Part shown: positions 37,201 to 43,221 of the stretch, one piece after another
Layout: each line of letters starts with the position of its first letter
Position numbering within the stretch: position 1 is the stretch's first letter
Assembly: GCA_902612125.1 (NCBI GenBank)
Contig: CACMBV010000001.1
Coordinates: 62,001-126,000 of the forward strand
Length of the DNA: 64,000 nt
Reading direction: 5' to 3'
From: an uncultured Verrucomicrobiota bacterium
Lineage (GTDB): Bacteria > Verrucomicrobiota > Verrucomicrobiia > Opitutales > Seribacteraceae
Made by a program: the position numbers and the translations under genes
The notes under the pieces: model-generated
What the model was told of the DNA's origin: nothing
Databases searched by the model: none
What the model saw: only the letters and a program-made list of their open reading frames with translations

Positions 37201-38495
37201 GATTACGCGAAACTCCATTTCGCACCAAAGTGGAAGTAGAAGATGTGGACAATGATGAATTGACCCTCACCATCGCGAAAGGACCAGAAAATGGCGATTG
37301 TTACTTTGAGGAGCAAAACCTGGTATATCTTCCAAAACCTGGATTTGAGGGATTAGAGGAAATTGTTCTCGAACTTTCTGACGGAAAAGAATCAGTTCAA
37401 AACACTTTTCCTATTTCCATCGCAAGCCATCAAAACCCCATCCACATTCATTTCGATGAGAGCCAAAATACAGACCTTGTGAATATGCTATACCAAGCAA
37501 ATGAAGTATTGGCATCCAACGCTGAGCGCATCCTCGAATTAAGCGCCGAAGCGAAAGAAAATTCATTAAAAGCAAAATATGCGGAGACCTTGGGTCAGGA
37601 TGCCATGGATCTAAACACTTGGATAGAAAAAATCAGCAAGGGAGAATTGACCGGAGAATTTGAATTCAGTGCCACCGAAAATCAAAATGAAATGCAGTGG
37701 AAAGTGGCTCCTTTCTCGGTTCCCTCATCTAGTGTAGATACTAAACTAAATAATAAACCTTCTTCTGTGAATAATGAATCCGAGCAAGTTGCGGATCATG
37801 TTTCAGATCAACCTTCCACTGAAATTCGTGAAAATGATATGGCACAATCTAATCAGGAAGAAATCACTTCTTTGGACCCTGTATCTAGTGCAGATACTGA
37901 GCTAAATGATAAATCTTCTTCCATTGATAATGAATCCGGGCAGGTTACAGATGATGTTTCTGATGAATCTGACACCACAAGGGGCGAGGACGATTTAGCA
38001 CAGTCCAATGAAAAGAATGAAGCTACTACGGAACCTGCTGCATCTTTTGTTTCCGAAGAACCCAACACCGACAATTCCGAAACCGATACTAAGAAAGATC
38101 CAATCACTCAACCAGTTGCTAATGAGACTGAATCTAAGGAAAGTAAAATTGAGGAAAATAACTCAGAGGAAGATAGATTTGAGTCTTCATTTATCACCGA
38201 GCTTGGTTCCCGTTGGTATGAAGCTCCCGGTATCGGAACTTTCTACGACGCAGGTAACGGATGGATCTATGAGCCAAACCTGGGATGGTCTTACCTCAAG
38301 GTCTGCCCTGTGAACTGCTCCGCCTGGTTGTTCAATGAAAACTTAGGTTGGTTATGGTTCGATGCTGAATTACCCAACATGACTTTTGCGAACAACAACG
38401 GATCTCCAAGCTGGATCTTTTACCCAGAAAGTACTTTTGGACAAAGCGATTTAGTATTCGATTACACCCAAAACTCATGGATGGAGTGGAAATAA
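28206..38495 (+). CDS. Giant exported twin-subtilisin protein with RCC1 and Ig-like modules
   Basis: 3429 residues from the ATG at 28206; an upstream ATG adds 14 residues before the signal peptide. Layout: signal (1-25); acidic linker; propeptide-like domain (162-234); subtilisin S8 (237-559; D284, H339, S499 intact); two ASH/DUF1573-type Ig modules; six RCC1 repeats (716-1007); more ASH modules; a nidogen-like sandwich (1264-1456); ASH modules; second propeptide and subtilisin (about 1695-2085; D1814, H1869, S2030 intact); ASH modules; a ThuA/glutamine-amidotransferase-like domain (2354-2560); five cadherin-like/Big_9 repeats (2622-3079); a helical segment; a 52-residue acidic duplication; and a Trp-rich C-terminal domain (3329-3429). 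It is probably a cell-surface or released protease with adhesion modules. No PEP-CTERM or LPXTG signal is present. Confidence 0.9.
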   Translation: MKKYIISLPLVFATFFFVWKNLALEVTPESFQQETSQPVDDQVVEPAAPSIAKVENTESEVAQLGSNEEPVEKIENDIRITPSQAPPVSNSKPRVLEILEDVKIAIKESVIKNAEGNQALDTRISLVETSMKHPLMILEEKGTKFGQTGEEVITANAHVATHFMLQVVPGSNLVALEEKLSALGCTIADKLTDESFIVEISQDPTIDEHYAVQEALEGIEEYVDVVEPDYLVYAIKTPNDNRLLNLWGMHNTGQTGGTNDKDIDAPEAWDLQTGSKKVLVGVIDTGVDRNHEDLKANMWTNPNEIPNNGKDDDGNGYIDDVHGWDFANNDNNPHDDHSHGTHCAGTIGGVGNNGKGVVGVCWDVSMVGIKFLRSSGGGYLSDGVKSIAYATKIGVDLTSNSWGGGGYSSTMKKAIDEANSKGIGFIAAAGNHRGNNDRNPSYPASYESANVISVGAHDHRGASASFSCYGKKSVDLFAPGVNTLSTTPGNRYASFSGTSMATPHVAGAYALVLSANPNWKIAQVKDALMNAVDLESGLKEKCVSGGRLNVYKALTNEPPKGGLIAANPTEIDFGKLSKGDSRVLPVTFTNGGTDTTTISKATINSSLFSLSLNLPAKIPAGQGIKTSIQFNGSEKGKFDAALTLQSDAKNATKMTVPLKAEVIAQPNLVVSPESLHFGLMDKQSKTEDLFLANTGTSDLKYEIYLSDKVDSPKAKTALFASGYNRYGQFGDGSTTNRKVPVEVLANAKKVSAGYYHTMVLKEDGSLWGMGYNYYGQLGDGSTTNRKNPVKIFDKGIQNVTAGAHHTMVLKEDGSLWGMGYNNNGQLGNGRTYYRQTTPVKIFDKGIQNVAAGSHTMVLKEDGSLWGMGRNSYGQLGNGRTGYRQTTPVKIFDKGIKNVTAGYYHTMVLKEDGSLWGMGYNNNGQVGNGSPYYYQTKPVKIFDKGIQHVAAGLIHTMVLKEDGSLWGMGNNGFGQLGDGSTTTRKTPVKIFDKGIQHVAAGSRHTMILKTNGYEQSVDWLTLDQDRGTINPNGKLTLQIKADAQKLDQDESTAYIHVLSNDPSTPSKVVKVTAEKLRYDGGLVFRPASLTFDELFVGQTTEKELEITNGKTEAITISRFVFRDSAFSHRLTFPMTLKAGEKVSAKIYFTPKKAGEVKSSALLLTSEGNGKSISLSLRGSAKVAPAIALNPGSIAQTLKMKEEKKVNLTIRNTGGSNLGWSIKGATTLGGKSFSLAEVFGMDHFIPLEKGAIDTRSGSTMSTTGGGPDHHGYSWSDSKDPAGPEHDWTDISKTGKLLPELSKTDDGFAKITLPFEVDFYGEKSKNVFVSSNGYLTFEEGSMEHGHFPLPSRMMPTALVSGFAKDLNPSRGGNIYYKTGQDELVVQYDKVKDFAGEGEYTFQIWLNRNGVIYFHYGEMNGPTNRATTGIQNFYGDVGLLVAYNNEQIKSDMTVRLATSPKWLHTSKSAGNLASGKSETIQLTLKAGEIMAGKYEAKLEVTSNDPSKPSVEIPVTLNIEATRTLSASPLALDFGRVEVGANAQLPLILKNTGNAPVSLNEISANASEFSSNFRSTTIEPGKSEEIVFTFAPTRGQTYRNQATVISNAGNSPTKINLSGIGVATPKLSINPESLSITVEAGSKATDSVVIDNYKGLADGTFSLKEIRSGATKSKSHFNEMTGGSSENIPADPFAAEHVPNELIVSFKAGKQGFENAGAYNVKIKRSLASAKEPGLGNRALGSLNLALMEAEGQVDLKELAKKLSRDGAVEYVEPNYILRHTATPNDPNWKSQWALPKMQASKAWEITKGAPSVVVAVIDTGIDYNHPDLQGNIWKNPGEIAGNRKDDDGNGFVDDVYGWDFVNNDNDPMDGNRHGTHVAGTIAAATNNNKHVAGVAWQAKLVAVKFLSDRGSGSTADAIDSIAYCAAMNFPISNNSWGGGGYSKALKDVIKKAGDKGQLFCAAAGNRSGNDNDKRPFYPASYDCANVISVAASDSRDKLAYFSCYGKTTVDIAAPGVNILSLLPNNRVGNLSGTSMAAPHVAGAASLILSQNPSAGHQDMKNILINTVDPIDAFKGKMVAEGRLNLLKVVEATGSKWLSVSPSQGTVKVGKATNLTFTVDATQLVAGQRKAIAAFSTNDPTAKTIELPVNVKVTGEPKMELSGKSFNFGEVWVNQRKEVKLTIRNKGTDTLKISAFTFGNPLFGASVKNLEIAAKTQEEVVLSALPKTSGNFKSTLTISSNDPDQRNVTVSLEVKSVTPPSIAINPISIEYKLEPNQKGEKQITISNSGQATGTWNAKIVETNRSKTKAHDMVGILNSLNKEGRAPQFLDPSLPEISDPSIKSETQPVKSVRENGGGNNSLEIAIIGADYSKYLENIRKGLAGTNMFEGVTTIHARSVTPSLKELQAFDSVIVYKNYGYRNNKLLGDNLATYADQGGGVVCMVFESHISRNSTLAGRWDKEDYGVFDKTNKKIFRWYEKPNVIMPSHPINKNFKNLKAYYRLEKTNIRQNCTTISKWTDGIPLTVYREDKGNIVGLNFFPGSGWDSKTDGWTLMANALEWAAQGGAPKWITGDPLAGTVTGGDTNQQKLSFDATSLDEGNYTAEVQFTTNDPKNPYQVAKVKLIVRENQAPVANSQTVSLNEDSRVAFEIKAKDEDGDQLSYSLVGQPQNGIITGKAPNLTYTPKPNFNGTDTLSFKAFDGRKYSNIAKVTFQVKAVNDAPWARSSEVNASEDEFFAIDFKYGDPDGDKLQLTFTKSPQHGLVWNEFGEWYYLPDNHFNGQDSISFTVTDGKLTSQEATVTINLEATNDAPIANDLNVVTRQNKTVTIELNATDIDGDTLAYNIVTNPEHGTLQQKSASQWIFNPFSEYVGEDKFTYRAKDSEVAGNIGVVTIKILETNRPPVVQSASFSLVEDGKLPIKLSASDPDGDKLTFSITKNPAQGKLTGNGPSYEYTPNKDFNGVDSFVVVANDGELDSNDSLITLKVEGKNDVPNFVNSFSTLSAGLRETPFRTKVEVEDVDNDELTLTIAKGPENGDCYFEEQNLVYLPKPGFEGLEEIVLELSDGKESVQNTFPISIASHQNPIHIHFDESQNTDLVNMLYQANEVLASNAERILELSAEAKENSLKAKYAETLGQDAMDLNTWIEKISKGELTGEFEFSATENQNEMQWKVAPFSVPSSSVDTKLNNKPSSVNNESEQVADHVSDQPSTEIRENDMAQSNQEEITSLDPVSSADTELNDKSSSIDNESGQVTDDVSDESDTTRGEDDLAQSNEKNEATTEPAASFVSEEPNTDNSETDTKKDPITQPVANETESKESKIEENNSEEDRFESSFITELGSRWYEAPGIGTFYDAGNGWIYEPNLGWSYLKVCPVNCSAWLFNENLGWLWFDAELPNMTFANNNGSPSWIFYPESTFGQSDLVFDYTQNSWMEWK
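30474..31220 (+). repeat. Tandem RCC1-encoding DNA repeats
   Basis: The 5' edge of a nearly identical block (ACCATGGTTCTCAAAGAGG and the bases after it) recurs at 30474, 30621, 30768, 30918 and 31068, with a diverged sixth copy near 31214. The period is 147-150 bases, or 49-50 residues. Each copy encodes HTMVLKEDGSLWGMG followed by a variable YNNNGQLGNG segment. Conservation at the nucleotide level, with changes concentrated in the loop part, points to recent amplification or gene conversion within the gene. Confidence 0.95.
36070..37440 (+). repeat. Five cadherin-like (Big_9) protein repeats
   Basis: Five copies of roughly 90 residues each begin with N-x-x-P (NQAPVAN, NDAPWAR, NDAPIAN, NRPPVVQ, NDVPNFV). 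They carry a D-x-D-G-D-x-L calcium-loop-like turn in most copies and an aromatic Y-x-P-x-x-x-F-x-G strand later. The copies have diverged in DNA, unlike the RCC1 block. They probably form a calcium-stiffened stalk before the C-terminal domain. Confidence 0.85.
37728..38039 (+). repeat. 156-base direct duplication in an acidic linker
   Basis: Two copies (37728-37883 and 37884-38039) begin TCTAGTG and encode a 52-residue Ser/Asp/Glu-rich linker (SSSVDTKLNN and SSADTELND; NNESEQVADHVSD and DNESGQVTDDVSD). Identity is clear but imperfect, so the duplication is older than the RCC1 one. The linker connects the helical segment to the Trp-rich C-terminal domain. Confidence 0.85.
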
Positions 38496-38539
38496 GATAA
38501 AGTAAAAGATAAGACTGCTTGATAACCAGTCATTAAATG

Positions 38540-38567
38540 CCTCCCGGGAAATCCCGGGAGGTTTTTT
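38540..38567 (+). terminator. Strong intrinsic terminator after the giant protease gene
   Basis: The arms CCTCCCGGG (38540-38548) and CCCGGGAGG (38553-38561) pair perfectly around AAAT and are followed by TTTTTT (38562-38567). It lies 45 bases after the stop of the giant gene and insulates it from the converging propeller gene at 38593. No T-run is present on the other strand, so it acts mainly rightward. Confidence 0.93.
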
Positions 38568-38592
38568 ACTTTAGGATAAATAGTTTAAAAAT

Positions 38593-40080
38593 TCAGTTCG
38601 CTGAAGGAATTTCATTTAAAGTATAGTAAGCAACCTCATGGAGTAGCGGATGGTCAAGTCCCTTAAGGCGAATTCCCGGCATTTTTAATTCATGCACATG
38701 CCCCTTCACCATTCCGTCAACTTTCAAACGAACGCTCTTACCATTGTGTCCAGGAATAGCTTGCGTAATCACTGGAACCGTTCCATCAACCTCAGGACTC
38801 CCATACCCTTTCTGATAAATGTAAGTGTAGGACTCCATGGTGTAAGAAGAAACATCAGCCAATGTTTTTTCATTGGCGACTTGCGTAAAAATGAGTTCAA
38901 AGCCATCTGGCTTGACCCGCATTTCATGAACTTCAAAGGGGATTTTTCCTGTCCAATTGACCCGCTGAAAAGAAAAAGGGCTTTTGCCCCGTGAGCCCCA
39001 TCCACGATTCGTACCGCCTGTAAACATACTTCCATCGGGAGCAAAGCGTGAAACTATGTTACCTGACCCAAAACCTTCAAGAAAAGGAAAAACCGCTCCC
39101 TGATAAAATCCATTTATTTTTTCCAGAAAAACGCGATGAACTTTGGAATGGGTTTGCTCGGAAACAAATAACTGATTTTTGAAAGGACCGAATTTGCCAT
39201 TGGTCTCATCAAACTCGATACCGGCCGGAGAATTCCCCACCTTTCCATGAGGGAGTACGACGGGAGGAGGGATGAGATTAGAAAGCCTTTTTCTTTCAAT
39301 TTCGATCCGACTACCGGATACCGGCTCGGGTGGTTTAGGACCCAGTACATCAGTCAATGCAAAGTATTTGTTGCCCGTAGGATTACCCTGAAACCCACCA
39401 GGACAAAGATGTTTAAGAGAACTCGATCCATTCCACGGACCCTGGTTGTCACAGTAAAAAACGTCACCCAAATGGTTAAACCCGATCCCGCCGGGAGAAC
39501 GAATACCGTATCCAGTTGGGATACATTCTCCCTCTTCAGTCACACGCATACACCAACCTCGAAATGGACTCTTTTCATCGGCACCTCCGGATCCGGTCAG
39601 GCAGAGCACAACCCAAATATCTCCGTTTTTATCATGGCGGGTACCAAACGCATATTCGTGATAATTTCCATTGATTCCCCAGTCATCGGCAACGGTTTCA
39701 AAGACATCGGCACGCCCGTCACCATCCCGGTCTTTCATCCGGGTAACTTCGGGTCGCTGGGTTGCATAAAGCCAGCCGTCTTTCCATGAAATTCCAAGCG
39801 TTTCATGAAGACCCCGGGCATACAAAGTCCATTTTGGCCTAGGTTCATCACTCCATACGCCCTCGCCCACAAAGATATCTCCTCTTCGAGAAGAAATTGC
39901 CACTTTATTTCCGGGAAGGATATCGATACCACTTACTTCAATCACCTCTCCTTCCGGAAGTGGAATGGTGGTGATGGGATAATAATCAGATTCAACAGGT
40001 AGCAGATCCAGAGGCTCGTCCGCCATGCCAAGGGAAGAGAGAGCAAAGAAAAGGTAAGTGATAAGCCTAAAGTTTTTCAT
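38593..40080 (-). CDS. Exported beta-propeller, membrane-bound dehydrogenase type
   Basis: 495 residues with a signal peptide (about 1-20). The body is a six-bladed propeller of the glucose/sorbosone-dehydrogenase-like PVC group. It shows DGWLYATQRPEVTRMKDRDG near 102-121 with a calcium-like DRDGDGRAD loop, RSPGGIGFN near 195 and SPAGIEFDE near 280. The C-terminal 100 residues form a beta-rich VDG...KGHVHELKM segment found in relatives. There is no cytochrome c motif. It starts 32 bases after the azurin-PA14 gene stops, on the same strand. The likely partnership is sugar oxidation with the copper protein as electron acceptor (inference). Confidence 0.85.
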   Translation of the reverse strand: MKNFRLITYLFFALSSLGMADEPLDLLPVESDYYPITTIPLPEGEVIEVSGIDILPGNKVAISSRRGDIFVGEGVWSDEPRPKWTLYARGLHETLGISWKDGWLYATQRPEVTRMKDRDGDGRADVFETVADDWGINGNYHEYAFGTRHDKNGDIWVVLCLTGSGGADEKSPFRGWCMRVTEEGECIPTGYGIRSPGGIGFNHLGDVFYCDNQGPWNGSSSLKHLCPGGFQGNPTGNKYFALTDVLGPKPPEPVSGSRIEIERKRLSNLIPPPVVLPHGKVGNSPAGIEFDETNGKFGPFKNQLFVSEQTHSKVHRVFLEKINGFYQGAVFPFLEGFGSGNIVSRFAPDGSMFTGGTNRGWGSRGKSPFSFQRVNWTGKIPFEVHEMRVKPDGFELIFTQVANEKTLADVSSYTMESYTYIYQKGYGSPEVDGTVPVITQAIPGHNGKSVRLKVDGMVKGHVHELKMPGIRLKGLDHPLLHEVAYYTLNEIPSAN

Positions 40081-40112
40081 GTCAGGTTATTTTAAAGAAT
40101 TTCGTTTCTTTC

Positions 40113-41705
40113 TCAATCAGTCCAACGGTAAGTGATCTCCATCTCGGATTTTCCATTTTCAAAGACGATGGGGACACGCAAATCTCCATTGCTTGCCAGA
40201 ACCTCTCCTCCTTTTACAGAAACAAAAAGTTCTTCATCATAGTATCCCTTGTCAGCTTGCAGAAATTTTCCCTGAGCCAGAAGAAGGTAAAGATTGGAAG
40301 GGGGCTCCTTACCAGTGAATTTAAGCATTCGGCGGATCGTTCCAGGTTTTTCAGTGGAGGTACTGGCTACCGGGATTGTTTTGTCTGTAATTGAAACTCC
40401 CTGTCGGCTGTATCTAAATGTAGGTCTTTGGAATTTATCCAAGACATAGCCTTGAAAATCTATTTCCTTGGTTCGATACTCTGAACCCGGCCAGATAGAG
40501 TTCGCTTTCTCCAATTCAGAGATTACCACGCCCTCCGGCAAGCGAATCACATCACTACCAGCGGGCGGTTGAAAGCCCTGTCCTCTTCCGATCCAGTGAC
40601 GAGCCCCATCAATGAATTCACCATGCCAGATCATTGCCAATCTCATATGGTTGGCATCAAAGGCGATATTTACTCCTTCATGATATCCCACTCCAATCGC
40701 CCGCGGCCCTGCCCCGAAAATAAAATTCCGGTAAAGAGTTGCTTCTCCCTCAGGTGCTTCAATCAACATACCCTCCACCACTTGTCCCGGCTTCGGTGCG
40801 AATTTGGAAAGGGGCTTATTTTTAAAGCCTGGACCTGACCACGAAACACTCAGGAATTCCTGTCCGCCCAACTCAAAATATTTAACTTCAATATCATGCC
40901 TTCCTTTTTTCAACTCGACGGAACCCGCCTTTGCTTGATTGCCATGTACCCCGTCATTATCGACAATCATTTTGCCATTTATGAAAAGCTGGGATCCATC
41001 ATCCGAGGAAACGGTGAAAGAATATTTTCCATCCTTTGGGCATTCAATCTTGCCATTAAAAACGAATGCAAAGTTATCTTTCACCTCTCGCATTGAAATA
41101 TCAAAAAGGCCTGTGGCCAGGGTTCCAGACTTCACCACTTTAAATTCTGAAAAGTCCGGCATCTTGCTCCATTTTCCGTGATACATTTTGTAGGTAAGAT
41201 TGCTGACCGGGTTAGCCTTCTTGGTCACACCCATCATCCCATTCATTAATTGATAATGACCCGGGAAAGTACAGATATAAGGATAATCCGCTTCCACTTT
41301 GGGAACCTTGAAATAAAAGACAGTCTCCATGCCGGGTTGCACCATTCCCGAACTGGCCAGAATTCGAGGATGCCCCTTTGGTTCCCAGTCCATTTTAACT
41401 CCTTTGTCACCGAGCTTAAGAACCGCATCGATAACCTCCTGTCCCTTATCTCCGTTTTTTTTCCTTCCAGGTGTGCAGAAAATAAGATTGTGAGGGAGTG
41501 AGTCAGGATTTTTAAATAGCACTTTTACCTTGGAATTTGGCTTAACGCTAAAACTTTCCACATCGTATTTCATCTGTGCCTCCAGCGTGCTGATGGTAAT
41601 TTCCTGATCGACTTTTTCAAATCCCGCTGGAGGATTCTCAGCGTGCAGGGCAACGGAAAGTAAAAGGCAATTTGCTAAAATAAAATTAATCGATGAGAAA
41701 TTCAT
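40113..41705 (-). CDS. Exported azurin-PA14 copper protein
   Basis: 530 residues with a signal peptide (about 1-22). Residues 35-160 are an azurin/plastocyanin-type cupredoxin with ligands H72 (LPHN), C145 and H150 (CTFPGH) and M154. Residues about 170-305 are a PA14-like carbohydrate-binding domain (SSDDGSQLFINGKMIVDNDG). The remaining 220 residues resemble the DUF6797 region seen in related proteins, with YRNFIFGAGPRAIGVGY near 343. A GAGGA element nine bases before the ATG is a good ribosome-binding site. It is the first gene of a two-gene unit with the propeller. The cupredoxin is clearly related to the C-terminus of the 1502-residue protein, sharing YPY, CTFPGH and the PHNL block. Confidence 0.9.
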   Translation of the reverse strand: MNFSSINFILANCLLLSVALHAENPPAGFEKVDQEITISTLEAQMKYDVESFSVKPNSKVKVLFKNPDSLPHNLIFCTPGRKKNGDKGQEVIDAVLKLGDKGVKMDWEPKGHPRILASSGMVQPGMETVFYFKVPKVEADYPYICTFPGHYQLMNGMMGVTKKANPVSNLTYKMYHGKWSKMPDFSEFKVVKSGTLATGLFDISMREVKDNFAFVFNGKIECPKDGKYSFTVSSDDGSQLFINGKMIVDNDGVHGNQAKAGSVELKKGRHDIEVKYFELGGQEFLSVSWSGPGFKNKPLSKFAPKPGQVVEGMLIEAPEGEATLYRNFIFGAGPRAIGVGYHEGVNIAFDANHMRLAMIWHGEFIDGARHWIGRGQGFQPPAGSDVIRLPEGVVISELEKANSIWPGSEYRTKEIDFQGYVLDKFQRPTFRYSRQGVSITDKTIPVASTSTEKPGTIRRMLKFTGKEPPSNLYLLLAQGKFLQADKGYYDEELFVSVKGGEVLASNGDLRVPIVFENGKSEMEITYRWTD

Positions 41706-41793
41706 AAAATCATTCCTCTAAAATGATCTTCAATGAAAATGGCAACCTTCAACCCATAGCTGTATAAAATGGAGATCAGGGGCTTTTACAGGT

Positions 41794-41856
41794 ATGAAAC
41801 TATTTGAGGCTAAAAATATCGAAGCCGTTATCCCACTCATTCAAAGTGAAAAATGA
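41794..41856 (+). CDS. Possible 20-codon leader overlapping the metalloprotease start
   Basis: A short frame, MKLFEAKNIEAVIPLIQSEK, ends in TGA within ATGA, overlapping the ATG of the metalloprotease gene. An AGGGG element lies 11 bases upstream. The overlap would couple translation of the next gene. It could be a leader peptide, the relic of an upstream gene's start, or chance. No homology is recognised. Confidence 0.25.
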   Translation: MKLFEAKNIEAVIPLIQSEK

Positions 41857-43139
41857 TAAGAAACTTACTTTTATACACACTCTCTCTAATCACCGTATGC
41901 CAACTGTCAGCTGGGTTGGAAGAGACAGAAATTTTCGACTGGTCCAGAGTCGTCACCCAGTCTGAACAGGCAAAATATATATCCTCCGTGCTTGATGCTT
42001 GGAATATAAAATTTCCAATGCGTGCGAAAAAACCTCTCCGGGTTGTTTATTTTTATGCCAAGGACCGAAAACCGGTTGCAAACTATCTTGAACGTTGGGA
42101 TGGCATCATCTCTGACATTCAGGACTTCTTTAAAACAGAAATGAATCGCCTCGGTTATCAAGCAACCACATTCACTATTGAAAAAGAAACTGGTAAACTG
42201 AATCTTCATAAGATCCGGGGTAGTGATAACGACAAAGACTATAACTATAAATCAGGGGGGAAGATAAGAGAAGAGGTTTTTCAGGGATTGCGAAGCAAAG
42301 GAATCAATCCGGAAGAGGAAACTTTACTAATTGTGTGCGGTCTATCAAAAACAGAAGGTAAACAGGTTACCATTTATTCCCCTTATTATGGAATGGGAGC
42401 GAATCATATTCGTGGCCTTTGTTTTACCGCAGACATGAAATGGCTTTCGATCGATGGTTTAAAGCCCGATCCACAGAACATCATTCTTCAGGTCAAGGAG
42501 CATCGAGGATATGAACCATTCACCCTTAACCGATTCAACACGGTCTATATTGGGGGAACGATACACGAACTCGGTCATGGCTTATCATTGCCCCACAACC
42601 TGGCAACAAAGAGGGAGGCGACACGAGGGACAGCCCTTATGGGTGCGGGTAACTATACTTACCGCAAGGAATGGCGAAACGAAGGAAAAGGCTCTTTCCT
42701 GACTCACTCCAGTGCCCTCCGCCTTCTGGTGCATCCGCTTTTTAACGGAGACAGAAATCAAACAAAGGAAAGTCCAAACCTTACCTTTGATGAACTTACG
42801 ATTCTTCATGATCAGGCCAAGATCCTGATTAAAGGAAAAATTGAATCCGCCATACCAACGATCGCGATGATTGCATATCATGACAGGGAAAATAAAGGAC
42901 AACGGGGTTACATGGTTAATAACAATTACGACGCCACCAGTTGGACATCTGTGATCAGTCCGGATAATGAATTCAAAATCCGAATTATGGATCTTCGCGA
43001 AGGGAACCACCAGATTCGCCTAACCAGCGTGCATCCAAATGGAGCCACCACGACCAAACGAATGCATTACAGCAGGCAGGACGGCGTTTTTGACTTCTCG
43101 AAAGCTCGGCAGGAAATCGAAAACATCCTAGCCAAATAA
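41853..43139 (+). CDS. Exported metzincin-like zinc metalloprotease
   Basis: 428 residues with a signal peptide (about 1-20). The zinc site is HELGHGLSLPH (238-248), giving H238, E239, H242 and H248. It is followed 15 residues later by a Met-turn candidate, ALMGAGNY, with M263. Metzincins usually have Gly at the eighth position of this motif, but here it is Ser. The C-terminal 110 residues look like a beta-sandwich. No closer family is recognised. It is divergent from the azurin-PA14 gene and followed by a Gfo/Idh/MocA oxidoreductase, so it may cut surface glycoproteins or mucin-like cores alongside the sulfatases; that role is inference. Confidence 0.8.
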   Translation: MIRNLLLYTLSLITVCQLSAGLEETEIFDWSRVVTQSEQAKYISSVLDAWNIKFPMRAKKPLRVVYFYAKDRKPVANYLERWDGIISDIQDFFKTEMNRLGYQATTFTIEKETGKLNLHKIRGSDNDKDYNYKSGGKIREEVFQGLRSKGINPEEETLLIVCGLSKTEGKQVTIYSPYYGMGANHIRGLCFTADMKWLSIDGLKPDPQNIILQVKEHRGYEPFTLNRFNTVYIGGTIHELGHGLSLPHNLATKREATRGTALMGAGNYTYRKEWRNEGKGSFLTHSSALRLLVHPLFNGDRNQTKESPNLTFDELTILHDQAKILIKGKIESAIPTIAMIAYHDRENKGQRGYMVNNNYDATSWTSVISPDNEFKIRIMDLREGNHQIRLTSVHPNGATTTKRMHYSRQDGVFDFSKARQEIENILAK

Positions 43140-43221
43140 ATTTTATTTATCATAAATTATGTGATTGTAACCTAAACGAAGTGTTGCTCATAATTCCTAA
43201 TACCCTTAATTCTTACTTTAC

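Noticed and set aside
36070-37440. A CRISPR-like or DNA-level repeat array
   Set aside because: The repetition is only visible in protein (cadherin-like modules). The DNA copies have diverged and there are no uniform spacers.
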